Under the pieces are notes generated by a model that did not search any database, had not been told where the DNA came from, and worked only from the letters and a program-made list of their open reading frames with translations. This document shows, piece by piece, positions 36,496-47,565 of a stretch of 64,000 bases of DNA. The DNA is from Sciurus carolinensis (taxonomy: Eukaryota > Chordata > Mammalia > Rodentia > Sciuridae), in contig NC_062213.1 of the NCBI RefSeq assembly GCF_902686445.1, forward strand, positions 139,894,491 through 139,958,490, written 5' to 3'. Numbering within the stretch: the stretch's first letter is position 1; each line of letters begins with the position of its first letter. The position numbers and the translations under genes are program-made.

Positions 36496-36693
36496 GAATT
36501 TGATTTTATGCCTGACAGTTTCAAATGATTAGAAGTATGAGGAGCACTGTGTATTCTACAGAAAGAGGTTCGATTTGGACATCTCATATTTTTTTCAAAA
36601 AATATTAATGTAAATAAAGAAATTTAACAAAATGAGATGTTTTAAATATTTTTGTTATACATAGGAATCAAAGGGTTATCTAGAAATGTAAAG

Positions 36694-36874
36694 AAATAAT
36701 TTTTTAGTTTTCAATTTTTACCTTCCAAATAACTATAAAATGACAACAAACTATAAGCCATATAGAGAAGACTGAAGATAATGATGAAGACAGAAGGAAG
36801 TAAATAAATAATAAGACTCAAGAACAATTTGATAAATGGGTATAATAGCTCTTAAAAAGTCCATACTAATTAAA
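36694..36874 (+). repeat. 181-base dispersed duplication, copy 1
   Basis: Bases 36694-36874 recur without a difference that I can see at 38435-38615, in the same orientation, starting 1741 bases downstream. The block is not a recognisable transposon. This copy is more likely the source, because the other copy is bounded by a repeated 'attaaaa'. Confidence 0.97.
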
Positions 36875-36897
36875 TTTCTTTACATTTTGTGTTTCAG

Positions 36898-37085
36898 GTA
36901 ACACAAGAAATTATAGAAAATAGATTCTTATTTCCTAATTTGTTCAAATTCAATGGAAGAAAAGATCTTCAAAAGGTTAAAAGAGGAACAAACTTTTTAA
37001 AATTATATAGTTTGTCTGACATTGGAAACAAGAAGAAATTCAGTAAAGTCTCAATTCAACATTTGAAGCAAATGATCCTTCAAAA
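36898..37085 (+). other. Exon-like open segment of doubtful reality
   Basis: A pyrimidine-rich stretch ends TTTCAG at 36897. A frame then stays open for 62 codons up to a GTAAGG donor at 37086. The predicted peptide is rich in Lys, Phe and Asn (for example DLQKVKRGTNF), which is what AT-rich noncoding DNA gives, and I recognise no domain. It begins 23 bases after the 181-base duplicated block. Decoy exons of this quality are common in long introns, so I keep it only as a possibility. Confidence 0.15.
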
Positions 37086-37899
37086 GTAAGGGATTTCACA
37101 ATCTCAATGAGTAGGGGAGAGAACAAAAAATATAAAAACATCAAGAGAAAAGGTAATATATTAAGAAAAGGAGCATGGGAACAAAGGATATCCTTAAAGA
37201 AGAAATCAAAATTAAGAGAAGCAGTACTATAAATCCTGATTGATGAAAAAATTTTCATGTTATAAAAAAAGTTTGCATTTTAAAATTACTATCAATTGGG
37301 AAGATAAATAAGTCAAAACCTTATTTAGATATAGGCTGTTTAGAGTTTAAAACATAATGAAAATTCTACATGCATCTAACCCTAAGCAAATGAAAAATAT
37401 TACAGATTTAGTAGGGAAAATATTGATTTGTAGCATTCTCTTGGAAAATTCTGAACACTCAAGGTAATTGACTAATTTTCTATGGAAATTCTAGGGATAA
37501 AATTAAATATATAATGAAAGTGTTATTTCTATAATAATGAGAAGGCAGACAATCTCAGATAACTGAGGATCCATGAATTATATTGCTTCCATTCCCTGGC
37601 TAAAACTTTTTTGACGACTTTTTTCATTGATTAGAAGAAGAATAAAAATGGAAAACTCATTCTTCCCTACCCTGACCCATGATTATGTAAATCACACAAC
37701 ACTGTCTCTTTAGTTTGCAAAACATTTTAATTTTTACTGTAAAATAATTTGCCTTACAAAAAATTTGAAAACTAGAAAAAATACCTGTTTTCCCTTAATC
37801 CGAATTTCCCAAATATTAGTATTTTCCATATTTTTTATTATCATTCATTCTTAAAAGCAATAGATATACAGACAAAGAGATGAATAGAATTTTCCTCAT
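37086..37899. other. Unique AT-rich sequence
   Basis: No repeat or gene recognised. Confidence 0.4.
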
Positions 37900-38200
37900 A
37901 AAATAGAAACAAGAAGAAGTAGGTCAGAGAATACAAATTTTAGGTCTATAAGATAAATTGGTCTACCAAGCTAATGTACAGCATGGCAACTATATCTAAC
38001 AATGTCATATTGTACCTTAAAATGTAGTTTAAAGAATAGACCTTAGATATACTTATCACAAAAAATATGCTAACTATGGAATGTGATGGGTATATTAATT
38101 GACTTCAATATACATGAAGCATTTCACTGTGTAAGTCTGAACAGCATGTATTCAGCATGCATTCATCTTAAATACATGCAATAAATACAATATTTTTCTA
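37900..38200 (+). mobile_element. Old L1 3' UTR fragment
   Basis: 'gtaggtcagagaatacaaa', 'ctaatgtacagcatggcaac' and 'tatatctaacaatgtcatatt' follow the sense 3' UTR of old L1 (L1MA/L1MB-like). Diverged. Confidence 0.55.
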
Positions 38201-38434
38201 ACATTTAAAAAAATGGAAACCAAAATCAGGTAATTGTTTTTCTGACACTGATATTCAGTTAAAAAAATAAGCATAATATATTATAAATATAGTAGTAAAA
38301 TAAAATTTAAATAAATAAAAAATTTTGAGATTCATATTTTTAGGACTAAAAAATCTTACTCCATGGTCCTAGATTGCATTTACAACCTATTGGAAGTTGA
38401 AATGGAAGGTAATAGCATGGAACCAAAAGTATTA
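38201..38434. other. AT-rich sequence
   Basis: No repeat or gene recognised. Confidence 0.4.
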
Positions 38435-38615
38435 AAATAATTTTTTAGTTTTCAATTTTTACCTTCCAAATAACTATAAAATGACAACAAACTATAAGCC
38501 ATATAGAGAAGACTGAAGATAATGATGAAGACAGAAGGAAGTAAATAAATAATAAGACTCAAGAACAATTTGATAAATGGGTATAATAGCTCTTAAAAAG
38601 TCCATACTAATTAAA
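38435..38615 (+). repeat. 181-base dispersed duplication, copy 2
   Basis: Identical to 36694-36874 by eye. The word 'attaaaa' stands at both edges (38431-38437 and 38610-38616), which could be a short target duplication or microhomology used when the copy was pasted here. There is no A-tail, so ordinary LINE-driven retrotransposition is unlikely. Confidence 0.97.
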
Positions 38616-38859
38616 ATGATATTTATATGGTGCATATTATATACATAATAATCAGAGTTTGAATATATAAGCAAGAGGCACTAACCTAGGAGAAGTGATT
38701 AGATAGAGCCTAGTATAAGAAACTCTAACTTTGTATTTTGGAGATAGTATTGTTACTAAATTTTTTTTATTAACAATACTATATATATACCTCAAACTCA
38801 GTTACAATCAATATTCAACAAGAATAGTGGGTACGTGTGAAAATATTTTATATTTTTAA

Positions 38860-39205
38860 ACTATTTAGAAATATGAGTGGGTAATTTTCAGAGTCTGGGA
38901 GGGTATCATGGAGAGAGAAGAGGATGATCACTGGTATAAGGTTGTAGTCAGATTGGAGCAAGAAGTTCTGGTGTGTTATCGCATAGCAGGGTGACTATAG
39001 ATAACAGTAATGAAATGTGCATTTCAAAAAGCTAGAAGAAACTGTATTGAAAGGTTTCACCATAAAGAAGTGATAAACGTTTGTGGAAATAGATATGTTT
39101 AACCTAATTTCAGCATTATGCAGTGTGTACATGGATGGAAACATCACGTTGCCCCATTAATGTGTACAATCTTAATGTTTTTATTTATCAGTTAAAAAAT
39201 TTAAA
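38860..39205 (+). mobile_element. Old L1 3' UTR fragment
   Basis: 'aagaagttctggtgtgttat', 'agcagggtgactatagataac', 'tttcaaaaagctagaagaaac' and 'gccccattaatgtgtacaat' follow the 3' UTR of L1MA/L1MB-like elements and end in an A-rich tail near 39205. Confidence 0.7.
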
Positions 39206-40114
39206 CCTTGATAAATTAATGGTGGAAATTTTAAGAATTAAAGCATTATTTTTAAATTGAAAATAGAAATAATTCAGTGGGTAAAAGTTATACTCATATG
39301 CCATCATGTGTCTTTCATCTCATACACTAAATCTCATGAACTCAAATTATTTGATATATTGAGAATAGCATAATTCTAAATTTCAAACTATAGAACATTT
39401 AATATTTAATTTTATAAGTTAAAAGAGTATGTCTAATAAATAGAATATTGTGTACTCTTTAAACTGTCAGTTACTCTTTTCAAAGGAAAATTTACTTTTT
39501 GTAAAGGACATATATGACAACCCTTTTAACAATGTTAAAGGATGCTTAGAAGCCTAGGTAATATAAATCAAGAAAACATATTTGGGAGGCATAATTTTAT
39601 TTGATTTATTATGGTCACACAGCATTCAAATCATCAAATGAGATATCTCACATTATGTGTCAAACCTGACTGGGAGGAAGGTTTTCTTAACTACTATCAT
39701 TAATAGAATTTCCAAAACCTCTAACTCCTATCCTAATTTCCTAGCTCTGGGAGGAAGAAGAGAGCATATTAGAGTAATATGCCTAATATTAGAATTTTAG
39801 CAATATTAGGAGGAGGGGAAAAGGATAAATGAACTAACATAGCCACTTTGTCTCAAATACTTTCTCTTGCTATCACATCAACTGTTTGTCCTTCTGGTAT
39901 TTCAAATAGATTATGATCAGAATTCTAAATTATTTAGAGTATATGTGCTTTAGGGTCTTCAACTCTGAGTTTCCTTTTAGTTCCTGGGAAGGAGAAGTTG
40001 ATACTCAAATTATTCAAGAAATGATGCAATTAGCGGAATGGAAAGATAAAAAGAAGTGCATGCTATTGTGCAAATATTCATCTTGTCAAAAATATCCCAA
40101 TGAAGATTATAAAT
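39206..40114. other. Unique AT-rich sequence
   Basis: No gene seen. The last ~100 bases may be a further eroded part of the L1 that follows. Confidence 0.4.
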
Positions 40115-40675
40115 TAGTATAACCATTATGGAAATCAGTATGGTGGTTCCTCAAAAGACTAAGCATGGATCCACAATATCACCAATACCAATTTATTCTA
40201 AAGAATCAAAGTCATATCAGTGATACATACATACCATGTTTATAGTAGCACAATTCACAAAAGTCAAACTGTGGAACCTGCCTCAGTGTCCATCAGTAGA
40301 TTGATGAATAATGGTATATATACACAATGGAGTTTTATTCAGCTATAAAGAAGAAGGCAATTATGTTATTTGCAGGAAACTGGATAGAACTAGAGACCAT
40401 TATGCTAAGTAAAATAAGTCAAAATCAGAAGGTCAAGGGTCATATATTTTCCTTCATATGTGGAAGCTAGAGAGAAAAATGGGGGAAAAAAGGTGGGAGC
40501 AGATCTCATGAAAATCAAAGGGAACAAGAGTGAGAGGTGGAAAGGGGTGAGGAGAAGTGCCAGGGAGTGATATTGGCCAAATTATAGTGTATTGTCTATA
40601 TGTATTAATATGTAACAACAAATCCTATTATTATGCACTACTATAATGCACCAAAAAATGTAGAAAAAATAAAAT
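40115..40675 (+). mobile_element. L1 3' end (ORF2 C-terminus and 3' UTR)
   Basis: Sense text follows the ORF2 end: 'accattatggaaatcagt', 'catgtttatagtagcacaa', 'gtccatcagtagattgatg', 'acaatggagttttattcagc' and 'attatgctaagtaaaataag'. A 3' UTR with purine-rich blocks follows and ends 'ataatgcaccaaaaaatg' plus an A-rich tail. Frames are broken. It is older than the 44.3 and 48.6 kb L1 copies. Confidence 0.8.
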
Positions 40676-42399
40676 ATAACATCAAAAATTCTAATACAAA
40701 TGTTATTAATAGGATTTTAAAAAGAAAATATTACATGATTTTTTACAAATGAGTATCAGGTACTGTAATGTTGTGGTATTGTGATTTAACATTGCCTTCC
40801 CCTTAATTTCATGACCAAAATTTTCCAAGAGTAGAGAACAAGGAGAGCTGAGGGAGAGGAAGTCAGAAAGGGTAGAGCTTTGGCTTTTGCTCTAAGTGAA
40901 ATGAAGAGTCACTGACAGTCTCAGTAAGAGGAGTAACACCACCTGACTCATGTTTTCAAAGGATCACTTTATAGCTGAGTTGAGACGAAATTGTAGGTAG
41001 TAGATGGCTTTCTGGGCCATCTCTGTAGGCTGGAAATGTTGGTGACTCATTTGGGAGGGTGGCTGTGTATATAATGACTGGTAGGCACATTCTGGATTTA
41101 TTTTGAGGAAACAGTCATTAGATTTCTTAATAAATTGATTAAAGGGAATGAGTGAAAAATGAAAGTGAAGGAAGACAAGAGTTCTTACTGTAAATAAATA
41201 AAAGAAGAAATTTTCAATAATTGCTATTGGGGAGATTGGAGGTGGAACAGGTTTCAGTAGAGCAGACATCCAGTGTTGGATATGAGGTATTTCGTAGAAA
41301 AGGAAAATTTTTCTTGTACCTCTTAGTTTCTGTGACTAAACTTAAGACAGAACAGGAGACATGCATACAAATTTTACATCTTATTTTTGCCTGACTTAGA
41401 GGTCTTCAAAAAAATGAAGACCCTAAGCTGTTAGACCCCCAAAACATTCCTCTTTTTAAACAAAGAATGATAAACTGTCGGGATATGTCAGGTCAAAGGA
41501 TGTGAGCTGAGAGTGATAAAGTGTGAGAGAAACTAATGGAAAATAAGGGCAATTTTAATAGGTTTGTTGGTACAGATGCATTTTGGCATCAACTCTCAGT
41601 CTTGGATAATACAAATGTTCTTTTCTTCTGCTACAAAGAAGTTACCCTTCTCATGAGAAATTTTAAACTATTTTTTTAGGTAGAAAGGGTAAACCCAAGA
41701 GTTCTTTCTGCATCTGTGTTTCTCAAGTGCTTTTAACTCAAAATAATCACTGTCAAAGTGCATATTTGGATGGCAAATTCCGAACTCTTTCAGTGTCTAT
41801 TTCCTATTGGACATCCAGGGGGAGCTACGTGTAGGAAGCTGGACATGAGAGTTTGGAGTGGAGATGGTGCTGCTGATATAAACTGTTGATAAAAAAGGAG
41901 GAGTCACTGCTAAACTGATCATATTTCAAGTCATGAAACTCTATGAAATTACCAAGAAGGAATGTGTAGACAGACAATAGAACAAAATTGACTCTGGAGA
42001 GAGTCCACTGCATCAGAGCAGCGATGTTGGAGGAAGTTAAGAATTTGGAGTCCTGAAGCCAACAAGCAGGAAGAGGTCAGCAGTTTTTCAAATATTATAT
42101 TTGATAGAGCAAGAGGAAGTCTGAGAATGAGCTACTGAGATTAGCTGTGTGGACTCTACTGGTGACTTGTCAAGGGTATCCATGGTCATGTGGTGGCAAC
42201 TAAAGCCAGACCTGCTTACATCAAAGAAAGGGGAAAAGGAACTGGAAACTTTCTATAGCATAACTGAGAAGTTTCACAACAAAGGGGGAAAAAGGACCAG
42301 GTTCTTAAATAGTGGCATAATGAAGTGACCTTTTTATACATACATGGGAGAAATTATAGCATGTTTACATGGTGATGGAAGTGGAGAAAAAAGAGAAGA
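40676..42399. other. Unique sequence, no gene seen
   Basis: No repeat or gene recognised. A 101-codon minus-strand ORF at 40964-41269 has no recognisable features. Confidence 0.4.
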
Positions 42400-42510
42400 A
42401 ATTGATGATATATTTTCTTATCAATTTTCACAATAGATCTACAGTAAGGTTCTAATTCTTATTTTCATTTTTGGATAAAGAACCTGAAAGCACAAAGTTC
42501 ATGTTGAATG
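42400..42510 (-). mobile_element. MIR fragment, inverted
   Basis: 'tcaattttcacaatagatc', 'attcttattttcatttttgg' and 'ataaagaacctgaaagcac' match the inverted MIR core weakly but in order. Confidence 0.45.
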
Positions 42511-43399
42511 TTTACTTTGCTATTTCTGGTTTATGTAGGTCTTTCAAAGCTTCAATCACTGCTTTTATTTCTTTTAGCTCATTTTGAAATATTTGGTTGT
42601 GTCATGTATTTTGTTACTTCATTCTCCCTATTTGTTTTTGTTAACTATTTAATTCATTTTAAGATTTACTTTTATGTGTTTTAGAACTTGATTGTCTAAG
42701 AAAATAGGTTCCCGTTCCATTAGAGAGAATGAGTCAGGTAAAATGGACTAAGAAAACGTTTCTACCTTTACAGTGCCCTCTTCTGTTACCATGAACTCTT
42801 AATCACCTCTGCTATCTAAAACAGTTAAATTCACAGAAACGGAGAATGGCATGGCACTTTTCTGGGGCTGAGGAAGCAAGGGAAATGGGGAGTTTTTCTT
42901 CAAAGTATATATTTAAAGTTTCAGTTGTACATAATGAATAATATCACACCTTAAGTGAAAATAACGTATTTTTCACTTAAAAATTAAGGGATCTCCTGGT
43001 AAACGTTCTTATTACAACTAAAAATGCATGTTTAAATAATAACCTCAGTATAATCACATACCTGTAAGTGAAACCTGGGTCAAGAGATTCTCTGGATTCA
43101 GCACCATGGTTTCTAGGACCATAGTTGCATTGCAAGATAGTGTTTTCCACTATATACCATGCAATTTTCTTTTAAGATGCTTTCTGAAGTTGATCTTCTC
43201 TCGATTACTAATGACTCTCCTCAATGATCTCAAACTTCTTTTTCCTTTACTTCCAAGTTTCTTTTCCTACTCTGGATTCCATTCTTACCAAATTTCCCAG
43301 AAGGATTAGGCTCTGATCTTTCAAATCAGAGAATCTACTAGAAATTCCTAAGTTCAGCATGGGTATTTCATATGAGAAACAAAACAAAACAAACAAACA
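42511..43399. other. Unique sequence
   Basis: No gene or firm repeat recognised. Confidence 0.4.
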
Positions 43400-43550
43400 T
43401 TCACCTTCCCTCTCTCATACCATATACAAAAATTTATTCCAGGTATGTAAGATCTCAATATAAAGAGCCAAAAATTAACTTTCAGGAAGAAACAAAGACC
43501 ATCTTTGTAACCTTACAATTTTTTTTTTTTGTAAAGAATACACAGAATAT

Positions 43551-43612
43551 GCAGTCCTCATGCCTCAGCCTCCTGAGTAGCTGGGAATACAGGCATGTAC
43601 CACCACAACCAG
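43551..43612 (-). mobile_element. B1/7SL SINE fragment, inverted
   Basis: 'catgcctcagcctcctgag', 'tagctgggaatacaggcatg' and 'taccaccacaaccag' are the inverted 5' half of a B1/Alu-like monomer. It is truncated exactly at the left boundary of the chimeric insertion. Confidence 0.85.
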
Positions 43613-43639
43613 TTTTTTATTTTTATTTTTTTTAATAAT

Positions 43640-44125
43640 AGCACTTAAACATGTTCAAGACCTTCACTGTAAAAAACTGTCCTTCATATCTATACCTCCC
43701 TCCAACTACCACCCTTTCTTTCAACCCATGCAAAGTCCAGTTTCTATATTACTGTCTCGTTTCTCATTTACACCACAATCTATAGAAAACTGGCCACTCC
43801 AAATAAATTGAAATTAAATCACCAGTAGCTTCCAAGTTGCTAATTCATCAATGAACTTTTCCTAATGTCCACTTTATTTGTCATTGATTCCAACAGCCTA
43901 TAACACTGTCATTCCTTTCTTCATAAAATATGTACTTTGGCTTCTGTTTATCACATCCCTCAGGGATCTGTCCAAGTCAATCTTCTCACTTCTCATTCTG
44001 TATTCTGTACCTACATAATCTCAGTTTACTTTGTGTTTTCAATGAACATTTACATGACTGGTTCTCAAAGATAACCTTTCTTTTGACTTTAGTATCCTCC
44101 CTGCTTTTCCAAAACCCCTCGCTGA
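43640..44125 (+). mobile_element. L2 LINE fragment (reverse-transcriptase region)
   Basis: Order and wording resemble L2 ORF2 around its RT domain: 'ccagtagcttccaagttgc', 'cctataacactgtcattcc', 'ctcagggatctgtccaagtc' and 'attctgtacctacataatctc'. Highly diverged, no frame. It lies inside the chimeric insertion, so it was carried here as part of a larger RNA. Confidence 0.45.
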
Positions 44126-44157
44126 AATAAATAACTAAATAATATTAAAACTACTCA

Positions 44158-44261
44158 GGGCAGGAGGTATAACTTAATGGTAGAGTGCTTGCTTAGCATG
44201 GCAAAGCCCTGGGTTTGATCACAGTACAACCAAAAAATAAACCAAAACCAAAATCCAAACC
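44158..44261 (+). mobile_element. ID SINE
   Basis: The body 'gggcaggaggtataacttaa', 'tggtagagtgcttgcttagc', 'aaagccctgggtttgatc' is followed by a CCAAA-rich tail (44229-44266) that runs without a gap into L1 text. The promoter boxes carry changes. Confidence 0.82.
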
Positions 44262-44267
44262 AAACCA

Positions 44268-44897
44268 AATAATCCAATCGACAAATGGGCTAAGGAAATG
44301 AATAGACATTTCACAGAAGAAGACATACAAGCAATCAACAAACATATGGAAAAATGTTCAACATCTCTAGTAATAAGAGAAATGCAAATCAAAACCACCC
44401 TAAGATTCCATCTCACCCCAATTAGAAAGGTGATTATCAAGAATACAAGCAACAACAGGTGTTGGCGAGGATGTGGGGAAAAAGGTACACTCATACATTG
44501 CTGGTGGGGTTGCAAATTAGTGCAGCCACTCTGGAAAGCAGTGTGGAGACTTCTTAGAAAACTTGGAATGGACCCACCATTTGACCCAGCTATCCCACTC
44601 CTTGGCCTATACCCAAAGGACTTAAAATCAGTATATTACAGAGATACAGCCACATCAATGTTCATAGCTGCTCAGTTCACAATAGCCAGATTGTGGAACC
44701 AACCTAGATGTCCTTCAATTGATGAATGGATAAAGAAACTGTGGTATATATATACAATGGAATATTACTCAGCCATAAAGAATGATAAAATTATGGCATT
44801 TGCAGGCAAATGGATGAAATTGGAGAATATCATGCTAAGTGAGATAAGCCAATCTCAAAAAACCAATGGACGAATTATATCGCTAATAAGTGGATGA
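44268..44897 (+). pseudogene. L1 ORF2p C-terminal fragment, frame intact
   Basis: The last ~210 codons of L1 ORF2 read without interruption to a normal stop. From the first internal Met (44298), residues C55, C59, H67 and C72 form the C-x3-C-x7-H-x4-C motif of the ORF2p carboxy-terminal segment. Before it lies the 'HLTPIRK' stretch and after it '[12 protein letters not shown]'. The endonuclease and reverse-transcriptase domains are absent, so this fragment cannot support retrotransposition. The intact frame argues for a fairly recent insertion. Confidence 0.93.
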
Positions 44898-44921
44898 TGA
44901 CACATAATTGGGGGTGGGAGG

Positions 44922-44953
44922 GGTTAGTGTTAGGGTTAGAGTTAGGGTTAGGG
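44922..44953 (+). repeat. Telomere-like (TTAGGG)n block in L1 3' UTR
   Basis: About five TTAGGG-type units (two with TTAGTG/TTAGAG changes) lie between the G-runs of the L1 3' UTR. The related L1 at 48.6 kb goes straight from one G-run to the next here. Confidence 0.9.
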
Positions 44954-46155
44954 AGGGGGGCAAGAATGGGGGAAGGAAGGACTGTATAGAGGGAAAAGAG
45001 GGGTGGGAGGGGTGGGGGAAAGGGAAAAAATAACAGAATGAATCAAACAATATTACCCTATGTAAATTTATGATTACACAAATGGTATACCTTTACGCCA
45101 TGTACAAACAGAGAAACAACATGTATCCCATTTGTTTACAATAAAAAAAAAAGAAAGGTAGGCAAAAAAAAAAAAAAAAAAGAATACACAGAAGTACAAT
45201 GTTAAAATAAAATTGGATAAAATGTATTACCTTAAAAGTAAGAACAGTTCATTAGAAAACACTAAAAGGCAGAGGAAATTCAACCTGAGTGTGAGAAAAA
45301 ATAGTTGAAATACATTATATTCATATTATATATATACATATCTGAAAAAATATTCAAAATATGAGTATCTACAAATTAATAAGAAGGGAAAATAGTCTCA
45401 TAAAAATGGTCAAATAATTAGAACAGGCATTTCTTGAAAGAATATCTAAGAGGACAGGTAACATGAAAAATATTGTTCAAATTCATTAGTTATGAAGAGA
45501 ATATAAATTAAAACTATAGGGCAGTGCATTCACACACTCAGCAGAAGGGATAAAAGAAGACAAATCTTTTCAATATGTTGACAAGAATCTGGAACAACTG
45601 AACTCACGTTTGCGCTTATGGAGATATGTGTTGCTATAATTATGTTTGAAAACTCTGCTTCCAAAAAAACTAGCTACATTGCCAGAAGTTCCACTCCCAT
45701 GTGTATACCCAATAGAAACCCACTCATTTGTTCACAAAAAGATTTTCACAAGAAAGTTCATAGCAGCATGATTCCTAATCGTTTTCCATCTATATTAAAA
45801 TGAATAAATACATTGTGGTATATGATTACAATGAAACTTGAAATTTGCAAGACATCATTCTGAGTGATGCAACAATACAGAGGAAATTTCATAAGTAAAC
45901 GATTGAGGGGGGAAGCAGACTCCAAATAATGCATTTATAATTCCAATTACATGAAGTTCAAAAACAAGTGAAAATAAACTTTGGTTTTAGAAGACAAAAT
46001 CATGGCTGCCCTGTTAGAAAGAGCAATCATGACTGGGCAGGACAATGTTTTTCTAATTCTTGATTTTGGTTTTGATTACCTAGCATGTGTAAACTTTCTG
46101 ATAATTCAGTGAAATGTACACTTATAATCTATAAGATATATTTCAATAAAAATGT

Positions 46156-46716
46156 TTACCTAAAAATAGAAGCAGTAAAGAGCTGGTATGGCTATGATAT
46201 GGCTCAGGGTTGAAATCCACTTAACATTTTTAAAGGATATCTATTTTTTCTCTGTGTGTGTGGTAGGGATGGTGGTGGTCTATGCTGCTGCTCTCATCCT
46301 CGATTAACTGAAAGCAATGTAATTACTTTTTTTTTTTTTTCCTTGAACATACCCTTCTGGAGGCATGCAGAATCCACTCTTGGGAAATGTTTATTTGTAG
46401 AGTTCACATCTTCATTACTTTGGGCCAAAATCCATTGCACTTTTGGTATTATTTAATAAGAATATTGCTTTTCTGTTGAGAAAGGTTGGACATTGCTAAT
46501 TAAATAGAATTAGACTCAATGTTACCCCTGTCTCTGCTGTCAAAATGCATTCTGTGTCCTCTGAAAAGACTCATGAAACAGCAGCTAGTCTTCACTAACT
46601 TACTTCATTCAATTAAAATTAAATTACACAATTGAACTTTTTTCTTGTCTTTTCTACATAACATTTTAGTTAATTGCTTAATTAAAACCGAAGCCTGACA
46701 TTTGTTTCTTTCTCTT
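46156..46716. other. Unique AT-rich sequence
   Basis: No gene recognised. Bases 46590-46700 are dense in homeobox-type words (ATTCAATTAAAATTAAATTA, TTAATTGCTTAATTAAAA). The stretch ends in an acceptor-like 'tttctttctctttag' at 46705-46719. Confidence 0.35.
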
Positions 46717-46892
46717 TAGGAAAAAAAGAAAAGGGGAAAAAAAAGAAACATATTCATTGTTATTTTTCAATTTAGTTATTAAATAGGAAGCTTCAAAAAT
46801 AATCTTCTATTACCAAATAAAGAAATAGTTTACACCTTTTTCATGAAAACATTTTTTTAAAAAAGATACAGGAATGTTAATTAAATTCAGTG
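46717..46892 (+). repeat. ~175-base dispersed duplication, copy 1
   Basis: About 95 percent identical by eye to 48011-48182 in the same orientation, starting 1294 bases downstream. Differences include single-base changes such as aagcttc/aagtttc and small A-run length changes. It starts right after an acceptor-like 'ctttag' and ends at 'ttcagtg'. Confidence 0.95.
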
Positions 46893-47169
46893 TCAGATTC
46901 CAGTTTCAAGAAGGCATTGATCATCAGGGTGTTTAACAAATATCTCTACTGTTCATTACACCCTCCCCAGTGAAAAAATTCTGTAACCAACCAACTTTAT
47001 TTTCCTTAATAACACGATCAATTCCCAGTAACAAATTTGCTCATGGGTATAATTATTGACTAGATATATTAGCAGCAATATTTTGTACCACTACTCCAAT
47101 GATTTAATCTCCAATATAATTACTACTATTTGGCAGTTACTATTTTGGCATTGTCAATTGTTTAAATGT

Positions 47170-47305
47170 GCATTAATTTTTGATAACCTTACACGCTCTC
47201 AAATAGGTATCATTGCTATTCTACTTGTATGGAGGATAAAACTGAGGCACAGGGAAGTGAAATGATGCTGAGGGTTACACAACTAATGAATGACAGAGCT
47301 GGAAT
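47170..47305 (-). mobile_element. MIR SINE, inverted
   Basis: 'ataggtatcattgctattc', 'ggataaaactgaggcacagg', 'gttacacaactaatgaatg' and 'acagagctggaatg' match inverted MIR well. Confidence 0.75.
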
Positions 47306-47427
47306 GTTTTTCCAGAGTACTTTCATTCTGGTAATTTATCTTTCTGAGTCACATCCTTAACTACTGTATTGCCTCCAAGAAGATACCACCAACAAGTGGT
47401 AACTTCTGAAATCGCAGGATGCTTTTT

Positions 47428-47565
47428 CCATTCATTCATTGAGTCAACAGTGATTTTACTGGAATTATGCATTCTATGTAGATGTGTTACGTATACATCA
47501 GTGAGTAAATGGGTACAGTCCTTGCTCTTGTGGAGCATAAAGGCAATAAGCAAGTAAAAATAAAT
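47428..47565 (-). mobile_element. L2 3'-end fragment, inverted
   Basis: 'cattcattcattgagtcaac', 'acatcagtgagtaaatggg', 'agtccttgctcttgtggagc' and 'aataagcaagtaaaaataaa' follow the inverted L2 end. Confidence 0.55.

Larger units (their letters stand above)
44268..45152 (+). mobile_element. Young L1 3' end, 5'-truncated
   Basis: It begins inside ORF2, includes the complete 3' UTR and ends at a polyadenylation signal 'acaataaa' plus A-run. It shares close to 90 percent of ORF2 residues by eye with the minus-strand L1 at 48.6 kb and so belongs to the same lineage. Its 3' UTR is very G-rich (44909-45030) and carries a telomere-like block that the other copy lacks. Confidence 0.93.
43548..45178 (+). 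mobile_element. Chimeric retro-insertion: antisense B1 + L2 + ID + L1 3' end
   Basis: A 1.63-kb segment is bounded by direct copies of aaagaatacacagaa (43533-43547 and 45179-45193; at least 13 bases are unambiguous) and ends in an A-run, the signs of one target-primed insertion. It contains non-LINE-1 DNA at its 5' side (a truncated inverted B1, a fragment resembling L2 reverse transcriptase, an ID SINE) joined to a 5'-truncated young L1 3' end. A first A-run (45143-45152) is followed by 11 bases and then the terminal A-run (45164-45180). A simple L1 insertion would have its duplication at 44268, which is not seen. Confidence 0.7.
43400..46155 (+). mobile_element. Ancient L1M ORF2/3' end, split by a later insertion
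   Basis: The left part (43400-43547) reads 'ctcataccatatacaaaaat', 'tgtaagatctcaat' and 'catctttgtaaccttac', which is a late ORF2 segment. The right part (from 45179) continues directly with 'aagaatacacagaagtac', 'attggataaaatgtat', 'tatacccaatagaaacc' and 'tcatagcagcatgattcc'. It ends in a 3' UTR near 'tttcaataaaaatg' (46141). Removing 43548-45178 plus one target copy restores continuous L1 order. No frame survives. Confidence 0.7.
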
